DNA from: a virus
DNA length: 40,907 nucleotides
Reading direction: 5' to 3' (one strand)
IMG/VR virus record: IMGVR_UViG_3300020152_000041
Span: 1-40,907 of that record
This document shows positions 15,949-25,094 of this stretch, piece by piece. The position numbers and the translations under genes are program-made. The notes under the pieces were generated by a model. That model was not told where the DNA came from. It did not search any database and saw nothing but the letters and a program-made list of their open reading frames with translations. Positions within the stretch are counted from its first letter, which is position 1; every line of letters begins with the position of its first letter.

Positions 15949-16605
15949 ATGACTTACCATGCAAGCGGCTTCCGCAGCCTGGGCATCATGGGCCTGCCGT
16001 CCGCGACGGCGGAGCCCGGCAATGTGCGCCAGCTCCACTCCTACATCACCAACGACGATCGCGCCGCGATCGAGACCACCGGCTACTTCAACGCCCTGGC
16101 AACGCCGAAGGGCAAGGTGCGCACCGGCGACCAGTTCCTGGTGACCTTCGACGTCGATGGCACTCCCGACTGCCGGCATTACGTGCTGACCGTCGTGCCG
16201 GGCACCTCGGTGGCGCTCAAGCCGATGGGCGACGACAAGGGCGCCGCGCCCCGCGCCGTGGTGCCAACCTCCGACGGCCTCACCACCGGCCTCATCCTCG
16301 ACACCGACGAATTCGTCGAGGCGACCAGTGCCGGCGCCAACAACATCCTGAAGTTGCCGGCCTGCTCTGCCGCCACGCGGGGCCGCGAAATCCTGATCTG
16401 GGTGGTGCCTTCGACCAACTGCGAGCTGCAGACGGCCGCCGGCAGCGGCGACACGATCAACAACGTCAACTGCTCGGGCGGCGCCGTGGAAGCGCTGCTC
16501 ACTCACACCCAGTTTTATCGCTGCACCCAGCACCTGGCCACCGGCTGGCTGCTGCAGGGCTTCACGGCCCTGGGCGCCGTCGCTACGCCGATCGTGCCGG
16601 ACTGA
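15949..16605 (+). CDS. putative capsid decoration or accessory head protein, 218 aa
   Basis: An AGAGGA site precedes the ATG. The sequence is strand-rich and low in charged residues (RTGDQFLVTFDVDGTPDCRH; GREILIWVVPSTNCELQTAA), as expected for a beta-sandwich surface protein. Directly after the capsid and before the tail tube genes, such proteins are commonly head decoration or head fibre proteins. It has four cysteines, which is unusual for this phage. I know no named family. Confidence 0.6.
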   Translation: MTYHASGFRSLGIMGLPSATAEPGNVRQLHSYITNDDRAAIETTGYFNALATPKGKVRTGDQFLVTFDVDGTPDCRHYVLTVVPGTSVALKPMGDDKGAAPRAVVPTSDGLTTGLILDTDEFVEATSAGANNILKLPACSAATRGREILIWVVPSTNCELQTAAGSGDTINNVNCSGGAVEALLTHTQFYRCTQHLATGWLLQGFTALGAVATPIVPD

Positions 16606-16644
16606 GTTTCGCCGCCGGCCGGGGGACGTCCGGCGGATGAAAGC

Positions 16645-16672
16645 GTGGCGCGGGGCTCTCGGCCCGCGCCAC
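16645..16672 (+). terminator. 10-bp stem hairpin before tail tubular A
   Basis: GTGGCGCGGG (16645-16654) pairs perfectly with CCCGCGCCAC (16663-16672) around an 8-base loop. There is no U-tract. Like the hairpin after capsid, it probably sets mRNA levels between head and tail genes. Confidence 0.45.
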
Positions 16673-16697
16673 CAGCGTTTCTGACCAGGAGAGTGCC

Positions 16698-17330
16698 GTG
16701 GGCCTGCTGCTCGACCAGGATATCGTCAATGCCGCCTGCGCCCGTATCGGCGAAGACCCGCCGGACATGAATGACGATGTCGACGGCGCCGGGCCGGTCG
16801 CTCTGCTCTACCAGGAAGTGATCGACTTCAACCTGGGCCTTTACCCCGCGGGTTTCTCCTTTTCCAAGCAGCTGTTCCAGCTTTCCATCGACGACGCGAT
16901 CGTCGATCACGCCAGCGGCTATGCCTATGGTTTCGACCTGCCGGCCGAGGCGCTCGAGCTGCCGATGTATGTGACCGATAACCCGAAGGACCGGGAGCGG
17001 CGCTTCAACGACTATGCCCTGCTCGACGGCAAGCTGCATGCCGACAAGAACCCGCTCTGGGCCATGTGCCGGTACCGGCCGGCGCCGGCCAGGTGGTCGG
17101 CAACATTCCGCACCTGCACCATCACCAGCCTGGCCAGCCGCCTTGCCCTGGCGCTGACTTCGGACCGCAACAACAGCGAGGCGCTGCGCATCGAGGCCTA
17201 TGGCAGCCCCGGCGACGAATTCCTGGGCGGACAGATGCGCGCTGCCATCCGCGCCGACAGCTTCGCCACGCCGCCGCGACAGCCCAACTGGGACAATAAC
17301 CCGCTGACCAACTCGCGCTGGGGCGGCTGA
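16698..17330 (+). CDS. tail tubular protein A (gp11-like), 210 aa
   Basis: It begins with GTG after a CAGGAGAG site. The N-terminus, DQDIVNAACARIGEDPP, is the usual start of the tail tubular A/gatekeeper family, which forms the ring between connector and nozzle. A conserved FSFSKQLFQLS and the C-terminal RADSFATPPRQPNWDNNPL agree. The length (about 200 residues) is typical. It is followed without a gap by tail tubular B (TGATG overlap), as in T7-like phages. Confidence 0.85.
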   Translation: MGLLLDQDIVNAACARIGEDPPDMNDDVDGAGPVALLYQEVIDFNLGLYPAGFSFSKQLFQLSIDDAIVDHASGYAYGFDLPAEALELPMYVTDNPKDRERRFNDYALLDGKLHADKNPLWAMCRYRPAPARWSATFRTCTITSLASRLALALTSDRNNSEALRIEAYGSPGDEFLGGQMRAAIRADSFATPPRQPNWDNNPLTNSRWGG

Positions 17331-19372
17331 TGGAACAGCCTGGCCGCCTGCAGTCGGTTTTTCACTCGCTCGAGATCGATCCGCTGCTGCATGAGCGCAG
17401 CGAGCTCAAGGCCTATAATTCGGGGCTGGCCTGGGCAGAGAATGTCCAGGCCTTTCCCCAGGGCGGTTTCCGGCACCGCAACGGTCTGCGCGATGTCGGC
17501 GGCCTGCCTGCCGACGCGACGCGCCTGTTCGGCTTCGATGCGAGCACGGGCGCCTTCTACGACGTGGTGCTGCGCGAGGGCGCTGCCGACGTCTGGGGCA
17601 CATCGTCGCTGCTGCAGAGCGTGAGTATCACCGGGCTCACGGGCGCGATGCTGCCCGAGCTGACCGTGGCGCAGGACCTGGACACGATGCTGGTCTTCCA
17701 CGAGGACCTCCAGACCAAGCGGATGAAGCATGCCGGCCCCACCAGCTGGTCGGTCGACAATGCACCCTTCGATGACGTGCCCAACTACGACTATGGCGGA
17801 ACCTACAGCAATGGCGTGCCAGCCGTGTGGACGCTCGAATTCGTCGGCCTGACGGATGGCACCAGCATCGTGGTCGTCACCGTCTCCCAGCAGGACACGG
17901 CCGCCATCACCTATGACAGCGACATGGCCGGGCTTGCCGCGCTCATCCAGGCGGCAATCCTCGACCTGCCCAACATTTCCCCGGGTCTGACCGTCACCGC
18001 CGGTTCGGGTGGCAAGGTAGTGGTGACCTTTGCCGGAGCGGGAAATGAGGGCGACGGCTGGGCTGTTTCCGGCCGTGTCGTGAACGTCGCCGATGCGGCG
18101 ATCCTTTCCGCCAAGACAACTTCCGGCGTCGCCCCGGGTGAGCCGTTGATTTCGGCTGAGCGCGGCTGGCCGCAATGCGGCTGTTTCAGCGGCGGGCAGA
18201 GGCTGCTCCTCGGCGGGTTCAAGAGCCTGCCCACCGCGTGGATGTTCTCGAGGCTGGCCGACTACTACAATTTCGACCAGCGGTTCGCCGGCGCCGATGG
18301 CCCGCGCCTGGTGCCGATGGCGGGCGCCGGCGGCGAAAAGATCGAGCATATCGTCGACAGCCTCAACATCCTGATCATGACCAACAAGGCCGAGTATTGG
18401 CTGGAGAACCGGACGCTCAGCGCCAGCGAGACACCCAACCATGTCACCGCCTCGACCAACGGAACCAAGCGCGGCGTGCCGATCGTCGAGAGCGAAGGCG
18501 CCGCGATCTTCTCGCACCTCGAGGGCGGCGTGCTGTCCGAAATGCGCTACACGGACGTGCAGGGCAACTTCACCACGCTGCCGATCTCGCTGTTTGGGTC
18601 GCACCTGGTGGATGAGATCAGGGACCTGGCGCTGCGCCGGCAGCGGCGCTCGACCGATGGCAACCAGCTGTTTGCGATCAATGGGGACGGCTCGGCGCGC
18701 CTGACAACCATGCTGCGCGACCAGGAGGTGATGGGCTTCGCCCGGATGACCAGCGCGGGATCGGCGTTCCACGCCGTCGCCGTGAATGGCAGGAACACCG
18801 CCAGCTGGATCGTGGAGCGGACGACGGGCAAGCGCCTCGAGCGCAGCGAAGATGGACTGCTGCTGGACGAGGCGACCAGCGGCGTCAACTCACCGGCCTC
18901 CCAGACCGTGCTGTGCGGCAGCCGTTTTTCGGGCCGCAGCGGCATCTGGTGCGTTGCCGATGGCCATGTCTTCGGCCCCTTCACCGTGGCCGGCGGCGCC
19001 ATCACGCTGCCCGTCGCCGTCAGCAACTGGACGGTGGGCAGCTGGACGGCGCCCAAGGTCCAGACCCTGCCGCTGTCGCGCACCGTAGGCCCCGGCGTGG
19101 TGCTCAAGCGCAAGGCGCGGATCCATTCGGTGACGATCTCGCTCATCGACACAACCTCGATCGCGATCTCGACCAATGGCAAGCCGCTGAAGGATGTCGA
19201 CCTGCGCCGCTGGGGCATGGCGGCGGACGTGCCCGAGCTCGACCACGGCTTTACCGGAGACATCCGCATCACCGGCCTGACCGGCTTTGCCAAGGCGCCA
19301 TATCTCACCATTTCGCAGCTTCGGCCGGGACGGCTCGAGGTGCGCTCTATTACGCCGGAGGCAAAACTCTAA
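17330..19372 (+). CDS. tail tubular protein B (nozzle, gp12-like), 680 aa
   Basis: It is translationally coupled to tail tubular A. The protein is strand-rich throughout, with typical features of nozzle proteins: an N-terminal QSVFHSLEIDPLLHERSELK, the sequence WSVDNAPFDDVPNYDYGGTY, and a long C-terminal part with NGTKRGVPIVESEGAAIFSH. It forms the tail nozzle through which DNA and internal proteins leave. The stop overlaps the next start by one base (TAATG). Confidence 0.85.
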   Translation: MEQPGRLQSVFHSLEIDPLLHERSELKAYNSGLAWAENVQAFPQGGFRHRNGLRDVGGLPADATRLFGFDASTGAFYDVVLREGAADVWGTSSLLQSVSITGLTGAMLPELTVAQDLDTMLVFHEDLQTKRMKHAGPTSWSVDNAPFDDVPNYDYGGTYSNGVPAVWTLEFVGLTDGTSIVVVTVSQQDTAAITYDSDMAGLAALIQAAILDLPNISPGLTVTAGSGGKVVVTFAGAGNEGDGWAVSGRVVNVADAAILSAKTTSGVAPGEPLISAERGWPQCGCFSGGQRLLLGGFKSLPTAWMFSRLADYYNFDQRFAGADGPRLVPMAGAGGEKIEHIVDSLNILIMTNKAEYWLENRTLSASETPNHVTASTNGTKRGVPIVESEGAAIFSHLEGGVLSEMRYTDVQGNFTTLPISLFGSHLVDEIRDLALRRQRRSTDGNQLFAINGDGSARLTTMLRDQEVMGFARMTSAGSAFHAVAVNGRNTASWIVERTTGKRLERSEDGLLLDEATSGVNSPASQTVLCGSRFSGRSGIWCVADGHVFGPFTVAGGAITLPVAVSNWTVGSWTAPKVQTLPLSRTVGPGVVLKRKARIHSVTISLIDTTSIAISTNGKPLKDVDLRRWGMAADVPELDHGFTGDIRITGLTGFAKAPYLTISQLRPGRLEVRSITPEAKL

Positions 19373-19959
19373 TGACTGATCCACTCACGGCGGGATTTTT
19401 TGCAAGCTTGTTCGGGGGAGGCGGCGCTGCTGCAGGCGCAAGCCTTGGCGGCGGACTGGCAGCGACCGCAACCGCGACGGCCGGCGGCGCTGCAGCTGCG
19501 AGCTCGTCCGCGCTGTCGATCCTGCAGGGGGTGGCATCGGCCATTGCGGCGATAGGTGCTGTCGGCACCGGCATTTCTGCCATGGCAGCCTCGGAGGAGG
19601 CCGCCGACCAGACCGAGCTGCAGGCAGGGCAAGAGAAGGTCCAGGCGACGCAGCGGCAGACCCAGATGAAGCGGGAATTGCTGCGCATCCTGGGCGAGAA
19701 TGACGTCGCCTTCGCCGCCGGCGGCGTCGACGTCGGTGCTGGTGGCGGCATTGCCGAGCAGGCCCGGGCTTCGGCCCGGAAGGAAGCGGCCACCGAAATC
19801 AACATCGACCGCGACAATGACGAGTATCGCCGCGCGCTGCTCAGGGTGCGTTCGCGCGGATTGCGCCGGCGCGGCGGCGAGCAGCTGCTGAGCGGCTTCG
19901 GGCAGGCAGCGGGCATCGGTCTCGATTACCGTATCGACCAGATCGAGCGGGGCGTCTGA
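19372..19959 (+). CDS. internal virion protein B-like (gp14-like), 195 aa
   Basis: The N-terminal 75 residues are almost only Gly, Ala, Ser and Thr, with a hydrophobic stretch (LQGVASAIAAIGAVGTGISA) that could cross a membrane. A charged coiled coil follows (EEAADQTELQAGQEKVQATQ, then RRRGGEQLL). This is how T7 gp14-type ejected proteins look: packed in the head core and inserted into the outer membrane on infection. Its place directly after tail tubular B supports this. It is coupled to the next gene by a TGATG overlap. Confidence 0.75.
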   Translation: MTDPLTAGFFASLFGGGGAAAGASLGGGLAATATATAGGAAAASSSALSILQGVASAIAAIGAVGTGISAMAASEEAADQTELQAGQEKVQATQRQTQMKRELLRILGENDVAFAAGGVDVGAGGGIAEQARASARKEAATEINIDRDNDEYRRALLRVRSRGLRRRGGEQLLSGFGQAAGIGLDYRIDQIERGV

Positions 19960-22697
19960 TGGCCCGTGGCACGATCCAGAAGTTCGACCAGCGGGCGCAG
20001 ATCGCCGGCACCCCCGATTATGTCGTGGGGGGCGGCGAGCTGGCTGCGACGCTCACGGCCCTGGGCGGCGGCGTCGCCGGCAGGCTCAAGCAGATGGCCG
20101 ACCGGGCGGCGGCCAGCGAAGGCGAGCTTGCCGGCCTCAACGCCGGCCAGGTCGCCGGCGTCGGCTATCTCGAGCGCCGGGCCAGCATTGCCGCCGCGGC
20201 GCCGGAGGGCGAGCTCGACCTGCGTCCCTTCCTCGCCAATGCCGAACGCCAGGATCACCTGGACGGAATCCAGCCGCAGTTCCGCACGGCGCTGGCGCGC
20301 CTGTTCGCCGCGGCACCGCCCGAGATCCAGGCCCAGCTCAAGCTCAATTCCGGCTATCGCTCGGAGGAGCGCCAGGCCCAGCTCTACCAGGCTGCGCTGG
20401 CCAAGTATGGCTCGGAGGAGGAGGCGCGCAAATGGGTGGCACCACCGGGCAAGTCCCGCCACCAGCATGGCGACGCCTATGACCTGCAGTTCGGCAACGA
20501 CGTAGCGCGCAGCTGGGTGCACGACAATGCGGGCAAGTTCGGCCTCGCCTTTCCGATGGCGCACGAGCCCTGGCATGTCGAGCTGGCTGGCGCCCGTGGC
20601 GGCGCACCGGAACAGCCGGCCACGGGCGGGCTCAATCCGCAGCCGCTGGCCCTGCGCCACGACAACACCATCTATGGCGATGCCTTCGATGGGGCGGCCA
20701 TCCGTTCCTATGGCTGGCGCATGCAGGAGGGGGTAAGCACCGCGATCGGCGATGCCTATGACCAGTTCAAGGACGATCCGGCCGGCTTTGCCGCGGCGCT
20801 GGGCGGCATCCGCGACCAGTTCAGCCAGGATGAGAATTTCGAGGATCCTCGCCTGCGCGACCTGTTCGACAGGTCGTTCACCGAGCGGTCCGAGACCTAT
20901 ACCCGCGCCGTAGCGCAGCGCCACGAGGCGCGCATCATGGAGGAGCAGGCGGCCTCCTATACCGCCGGCTACGATGCCATGACTGGTGACCTCGAAAAGC
21001 AGGCATTCCTGCTGGGCGCCAACCCGGAGGCCGATCGCATCCTGGCCGGGCAGGCCAACCTGGTGCTGTCCAATATCGCGGCGGCCGAGGCGGCAAATGT
21101 CATCACCCCGAGCGCCGCCGCGGCGCAGCGTGAGCAGGTCAACACGACGCTCGCCTATGCCCGCACCAATGGCGTGTTCGCCAGCCTGCCGACGCCGGCG
21201 GCCAAGCAGGCCTTTGCCAATGACCTGCTGACCAACTGGGCCAATGGGGAAGGGCCGCTGACCGAACTCGGATTCACCCAGGTCAAGGCGCTTGCCGACC
21301 AGCTTTCTGCCCAGGCGCTGCAGGCGCAGAACCAGCTGACCGCAGAGAGCAAGGCGGAGCGCGCCCGGGTGCAGGGACTGCTCGATGCCGATGTCGCCTC
21401 GATCGCCGCGACGGGCGTGGCGCTGGACACGGAAGCCAACGACCTCGACCCGGAACGGCTGGCCGTGCTGGGGATCGACACCGAGGCCTGGCAGGCGCAG
21501 CGCGATCGGGCCCGGCAGGGCTGGGAAGCGACGGCGGGCATGGAGCTCGAGACGCCGGCCGAGATCAACGACCGGCTCACGGCGCTGCAGCCGGTACCCG
21601 GCTCGCCCGACTTCGTCCGCCAGGGCGAGATCTACAACCAGGCGGTCACCCGGGCCCAGGATGTACTCAAGGCGCGAGAGACCGACCCGCTGGGGCAGGC
21701 AGCTGGCGCCGGCGCCATCGAGCTCAAGCCGATCGACCTCAGCTCGGCCGACGCGCTGACGGCCTCGCTGACCTTGCGGGCGCAGCAGGGCAACGCCGTC
21801 GCGGCGATGTATGGCACGCCCGCTTCCTATTTCCGGCCGTCCGAGCGGACCGGCATCGCCAACGGGCTGCTAGACAACCCCGAAATGCTGCCCGGCTTTG
21901 CCGTGGCGGTAAGCCAGGCCTTTGGCGATGGGGCGCCGGCCGCCCTCAGCGAGCTGAGCGACGCGGGGCCCGAACTCGCCCATGCCGCCGGCATCACCCT
22001 GGCCACCGGCGATGCCAGCGTTGCGACCGACATGGCGAGGGTACTGGCCGGCCGGCGCGACAAGACGATCAACGTCAAGCTGCCGAGCGACACGGTGATG
22101 GCGACGGCCGCGGCCTCGATCGTGGGGCCGGCGATCGGGCAGAACCCGGAAACCGGAGCGGCGGTCAAGAATGTGGCCGGCATGCTGTTCGAGGCGCAGG
22201 CCGCCGCCATGGGCTTCGACCCGGCCGACATCAAGGACGAGAACTCGGCGGCTTATGCGGCGTACCGGCATGCGATCAATCGGGCCCTGGGCGCCAGCCA
22301 GGTCAACGGGGAGCAATATGGCGGGCTTGCGCTGGTCAATGGCCGGCAGATCGTCGCGCCGACCGGCATGGCCGCCGACAGCGTCGAGCAGCTGCTCCAC
22401 TCCATGCGGCCGGCCGACCTGATGCAGCTGCCGCCGATCGGCTCGGCGAATGGTGTACCGATCGGCGCGGGCGAGCTGGCGGGCGGCACGCTGATGACGA
22501 TCGGCGATGGGCAATATGCCGTCGCCCTGGGCGACCCCAGCAGCCTCACGCCCAACCTGGTGCTGGGCGCCGATGGCCAGCCCTGGACGCTCGACATGTA
22601 CGAGCTCGAGCGGATCCAGCGGACGCGCCAGGCGCCAACCACTTATCCCAGCCAGGCATTGAGTTTCCCGGCGCCGATCAAGCCGGGGGACAATTGA
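19959..22697 (+). CDS. internal virion protein with M15 peptidase domain, 912 aa
   Basis: Residues of about 105-212 form a D-Ala-D-Ala carboxypeptidase-type M15 domain: SGYRS at 131-135, the zinc motif SRHQHGDAYD (H168, D175), and EPWHVEL with H206. It should open peptidoglycan during DNA ejection, the task done by the lysozyme-like domain of T7 gp16. The remaining 700 residues are long helical, Ala/Gln-rich stretches with LTERS-like repeats and no other catalytic motif. It sits second in the row of large virion proteins, coupled on both sides by TGATG overlaps. Confidence 0.8.
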   Translation: MARGTIQKFDQRAQIAGTPDYVVGGGELAATLTALGGGVAGRLKQMADRAAASEGELAGLNAGQVAGVGYLERRASIAAAAPEGELDLRPFLANAERQDHLDGIQPQFRTALARLFAAAPPEIQAQLKLNSGYRSEERQAQLYQAALAKYGSEEEARKWVAPPGKSRHQHGDAYDLQFGNDVARSWVHDNAGKFGLAFPMAHEPWHVELAGARGGAPEQPATGGLNPQPLALRHDNTIYGDAFDGAAIRSYGWRMQEGVSTAIGDAYDQFKDDPAGFAAALGGIRDQFSQDENFEDPRLRDLFDRSFTERSETYTRAVAQRHEARIMEEQAASYTAGYDAMTGDLEKQAFLLGANPEADRILAGQANLVLSNIAAAEAANVITPSAAAAQREQVNTTLAYARTNGVFASLPTPAAKQAFANDLLTNWANGEGPLTELGFTQVKALADQLSAQALQAQNQLTAESKAERARVQGLLDADVASIAATGVALDTEANDLDPERLAVLGIDTEAWQAQRDRARQGWEATAGMELETPAEINDRLTALQPVPGSPDFVRQGEIYNQAVTRAQDVLKARETDPLGQAAGAGAIELKPIDLSSADALTASLTLRAQQGNAVAAMYGTPASYFRPSERTGIANGLLDNPEMLPGFAVAVSQAFGDGAPAALSELSDAGPELAHAAGITLATGDASVATDMARVLAGRRDKTINVKLPSDTVMATAAASIVGPAIGQNPETGAAVKNVAGMLFEAQAAAMGFDPADIKDENSAAYAAYRHAINRALGASQVNGEQYGGLALVNGRQIVAPTGMAADSVEQLLHSMRPADLMQLPPIGSANGVPIGAGELAGGTLMTIGDGQYAVALGDPSSLTPNLVLGADGQPWTLDMYELERIQRTRQAPTTYPSQALSFPAPIKPGDN

Positions 22698-25066
22698 TGG
22701 CCCAGCGTCTCCCCTGGTCCAGGCCGCAGCTGCCCAGCAGCTTCACCGGCGCCGGCGGCACGGCGGGCCCGGGCGACATCATGGCCGCCTCGTTCGACCA
22801 GATGCTGCATGTCGACAACACCACGGCAGCCAATGACAGCTTGGTCGACGCCTATGAAGCGCTGCGACGCGACGTGAAGGCCGCCACCGGGACAGACCTG
22901 GGCAATCCGATGATCGATCCGACGGCGACCAGCTCGCCGCTGCCCAATCCGCTGGGACCGCTGGGCCGCATCTACGGCACCAATGACGTTATCGCCGAGC
23001 AGCGCCTCCTCTTCCAGCAGCAGGTCAACGACCTGGCCGCGCGCTACCCGGCCGAGGCCGTCAGGGACTGGGCGCAGCGCGACCCGGTGCGGGATGCCGA
23101 GGCCATTGCAAGGGCGGCCGATGGCAAGCTGGCCGACGTGATGGCCAGCCGGCCCGGCTGGGACAGCTACGTCTATGCCTTTGCGGGCGCCGCTGGGGCC
23201 GCGATGCGCGACCCGGTGACCATCGGCTCGCTGTTCTTGGGCGGAGGCCCTGGCGGCGCGCGCACGGCCTTGGGGAGGATATTTGCGACTGCCGGCACGG
23301 AGGCCGCAGTCAATGCCGGCGTGGAGGCGGCCATGCAGCCCTGGGTGCAGGGCTGGCGCGAGCAGGCCGGCCTCGACAGCGGCTTCGACCTGGCGATCGC
23401 CAATGTGGCCTTTGCCGCCGCTTTCGGTGGCGCGCTGGGCGCCGGTGGCCGCGGCGTGGTGGAGGCCGTGGACTTCGCCCGGATGACGCCCGAGCAGCGC
23501 GCCGCCGTGCCGCCGGCGGTGCGCGGCGCGATCGACGCCGGCGACACGCTGGCTGTTATCGATGCGCAGCGGCCACCCGAAATCCAGCCGCGGCGCCATG
23601 AGGACATGCTGACCCAGGCCGAGCTTGTCGCCCATCGCCAGCCGATCGGGCCCGTGCTCGAGGCGGATGGCGTGCAGATCAACCGCATCGTCGAGCAGCT
23701 GGCGCCGGCGCCCGCCAGCGTGTCGCGCACGAACTACGTTCCCCGGGTCAGCGATGACTTCGCTGCCACCCTCGACACCATTCGCACCGGCGACCCTGCC
23801 GGTGCAGCGAGCTCGGCGCGGCCGGTATTGCGCTATCTGGCCAATATCGGCGGCGTCGACCCAAATTCGCCGATCGGCGCGGAAATGCGGGCGGTCGGCA
23901 TCACCAGTCAATCCATGCCCGGAGTGTTCCGCGCCGGCGGGCGGCAGAACATCGACAATATCCCGGTGGTGGAAGCGACGGAGGCGTTTCCCGGCCGCGC
24001 CGATCTCGATGATGGCAATGGCTATGTGCGCGACCAGGCCTGGCTTGATGCCATGCAGCTCGAGGTAGAGCGCAAGGGCGCCGGTTTCGACGGGGTGCAG
24101 GACGAGCGCGGCTACTGGGAACGCAATGGCGTCGACTTCGAGCGGATGGACGATGCCGAGATCCTCGATCGCATGGCTGATATCGCCGATGCCGAGGAGC
24201 GTTACCGCATCGCAACCGATGCCGCCGGCGACGTCGACGAGGCCATCCTGCTGCCGCCCGGCCTGACGCGGCGAGCCTATACCGAGCAGGCGGTGCGCGA
24301 GGCCGTGCGCCTGGCCGGCCCGGGCGTCACCGATGACGTGATCCGCAAGGCGGTCGACCTGCACCTGGTCGAGCGGGAGACCCTGGCCGACGCCGTGGAC
24401 TGGGCGATGAGCGACAAGGCCGGCGTGTCGCGCCAGCTGCCGGAGCCGGCGCTCGAGGGGATCGGCTCAAGCCCACCGGTACCGCGCGGCGACCCGGTGG
24501 ATCCGCCCGACCTAGACGACGACTGGGGCGCCGATCTCGAGGCGTTTGTATCAGAGCAGAGCGCCGTTACCTTCACCACGGCCAAGGGCTCGACTTATGT
24601 GCTTCATGAGGATGGCACAACGACCCGCGACAAAGCTTTTAGGCCTGAACATGGCGCGGCTGAACAGGGTACAATGCCCCGCTCTCAGGCGACTTTCTTC
24701 GTCACTGCTGAGCACGCCGAAGAACTCGCGCTTTTCCAGGCGCAGGGTGGGCCGGGCAAGATGGCCGTCGTGCTAACACCAGACGGACACGCTGGTGTGA
24801 AGTACGTCAGTGGAGACGGCGCCGGTAAGTTTGAGCGGCGGACCTATGCCAAAGTACAAGCAAAGCCCGCTGTTGGATTGACCCCCGTCGAGATCTGGAA
24901 CGACGGGGCCAAAGTCCATTTCGGCAACAAGATCGTCGGGGTCGTCGAACCCGAGCCCATGCTTGTCCCCTTCGGCGACCAGCTGCTGACCCCGGCCGCG
25001 CTCAAGGCCGAGCTCGACAAGTCCGCCGCGCTCGAGCGCGTCGTCGCCGCCTGCAAGCTCTACTGA
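22697..25066 (+). CDS. large internal virion protein with a foreign-looking C-terminal domain, 789 aa
   Basis: The first 600 residues are Ala-rich and helical, similar in style to the neighbouring ejected proteins, with a hydrophobic segment around VYAFAGAAGAAMRDPVTIGS. From about residue 615 (base 24540) the sequence changes: GSTYVLHEDGTTTRDKAFRP and onward forms a strand-rich domain whose codons are clearly less GC-rich until about base 24900. The end returns to normal composition. I think a separate module has been inserted or swapped in here. The function of that module is unknown to me. The ATG at 22697 overlaps the previous stop. Confidence 0.75.
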   Translation: MAQRLPWSRPQLPSSFTGAGGTAGPGDIMAASFDQMLHVDNTTAANDSLVDAYEALRRDVKAATGTDLGNPMIDPTATSSPLPNPLGPLGRIYGTNDVIAEQRLLFQQQVNDLAARYPAEAVRDWAQRDPVRDAEAIARAADGKLADVMASRPGWDSYVYAFAGAAGAAMRDPVTIGSLFLGGGPGGARTALGRIFATAGTEAAVNAGVEAAMQPWVQGWREQAGLDSGFDLAIANVAFAAAFGGALGAGGRGVVEAVDFARMTPEQRAAVPPAVRGAIDAGDTLAVIDAQRPPEIQPRRHEDMLTQAELVAHRQPIGPVLEADGVQINRIVEQLAPAPASVSRTNYVPRVSDDFAATLDTIRTGDPAGAASSARPVLRYLANIGGVDPNSPIGAEMRAVGITSQSMPGVFRAGGRQNIDNIPVVEATEAFPGRADLDDGNGYVRDQAWLDAMQLEVERKGAGFDGVQDERGYWERNGVDFERMDDAEILDRMADIADAEERYRIATDAAGDVDEAILLPPGLTRRAYTEQAVREAVRLAGPGVTDDVIRKAVDLHLVERETLADAVDWAMSDKAGVSRQLPEPALEGIGSSPPVPRGDPVDPPDLDDDWGADLEAFVSEQSAVTFTTAKGSTYVLHEDGTTTRDKAFRPEHGAAEQGTMPRSQATFFVTAEHAEELALFQAQGGPGKMAVVLTPDGHAGVKYVSGDGAGKFERRTYAKVQAKPAVGLTPVEIWNDGAKVHFGNKIVGVVEPEPMLVPFGDQLLTPAALKAELDKSAALERVVAACKLY

Positions 25067-25094
25067 AAATACCGCTATACCGTCAGGTGGAATA

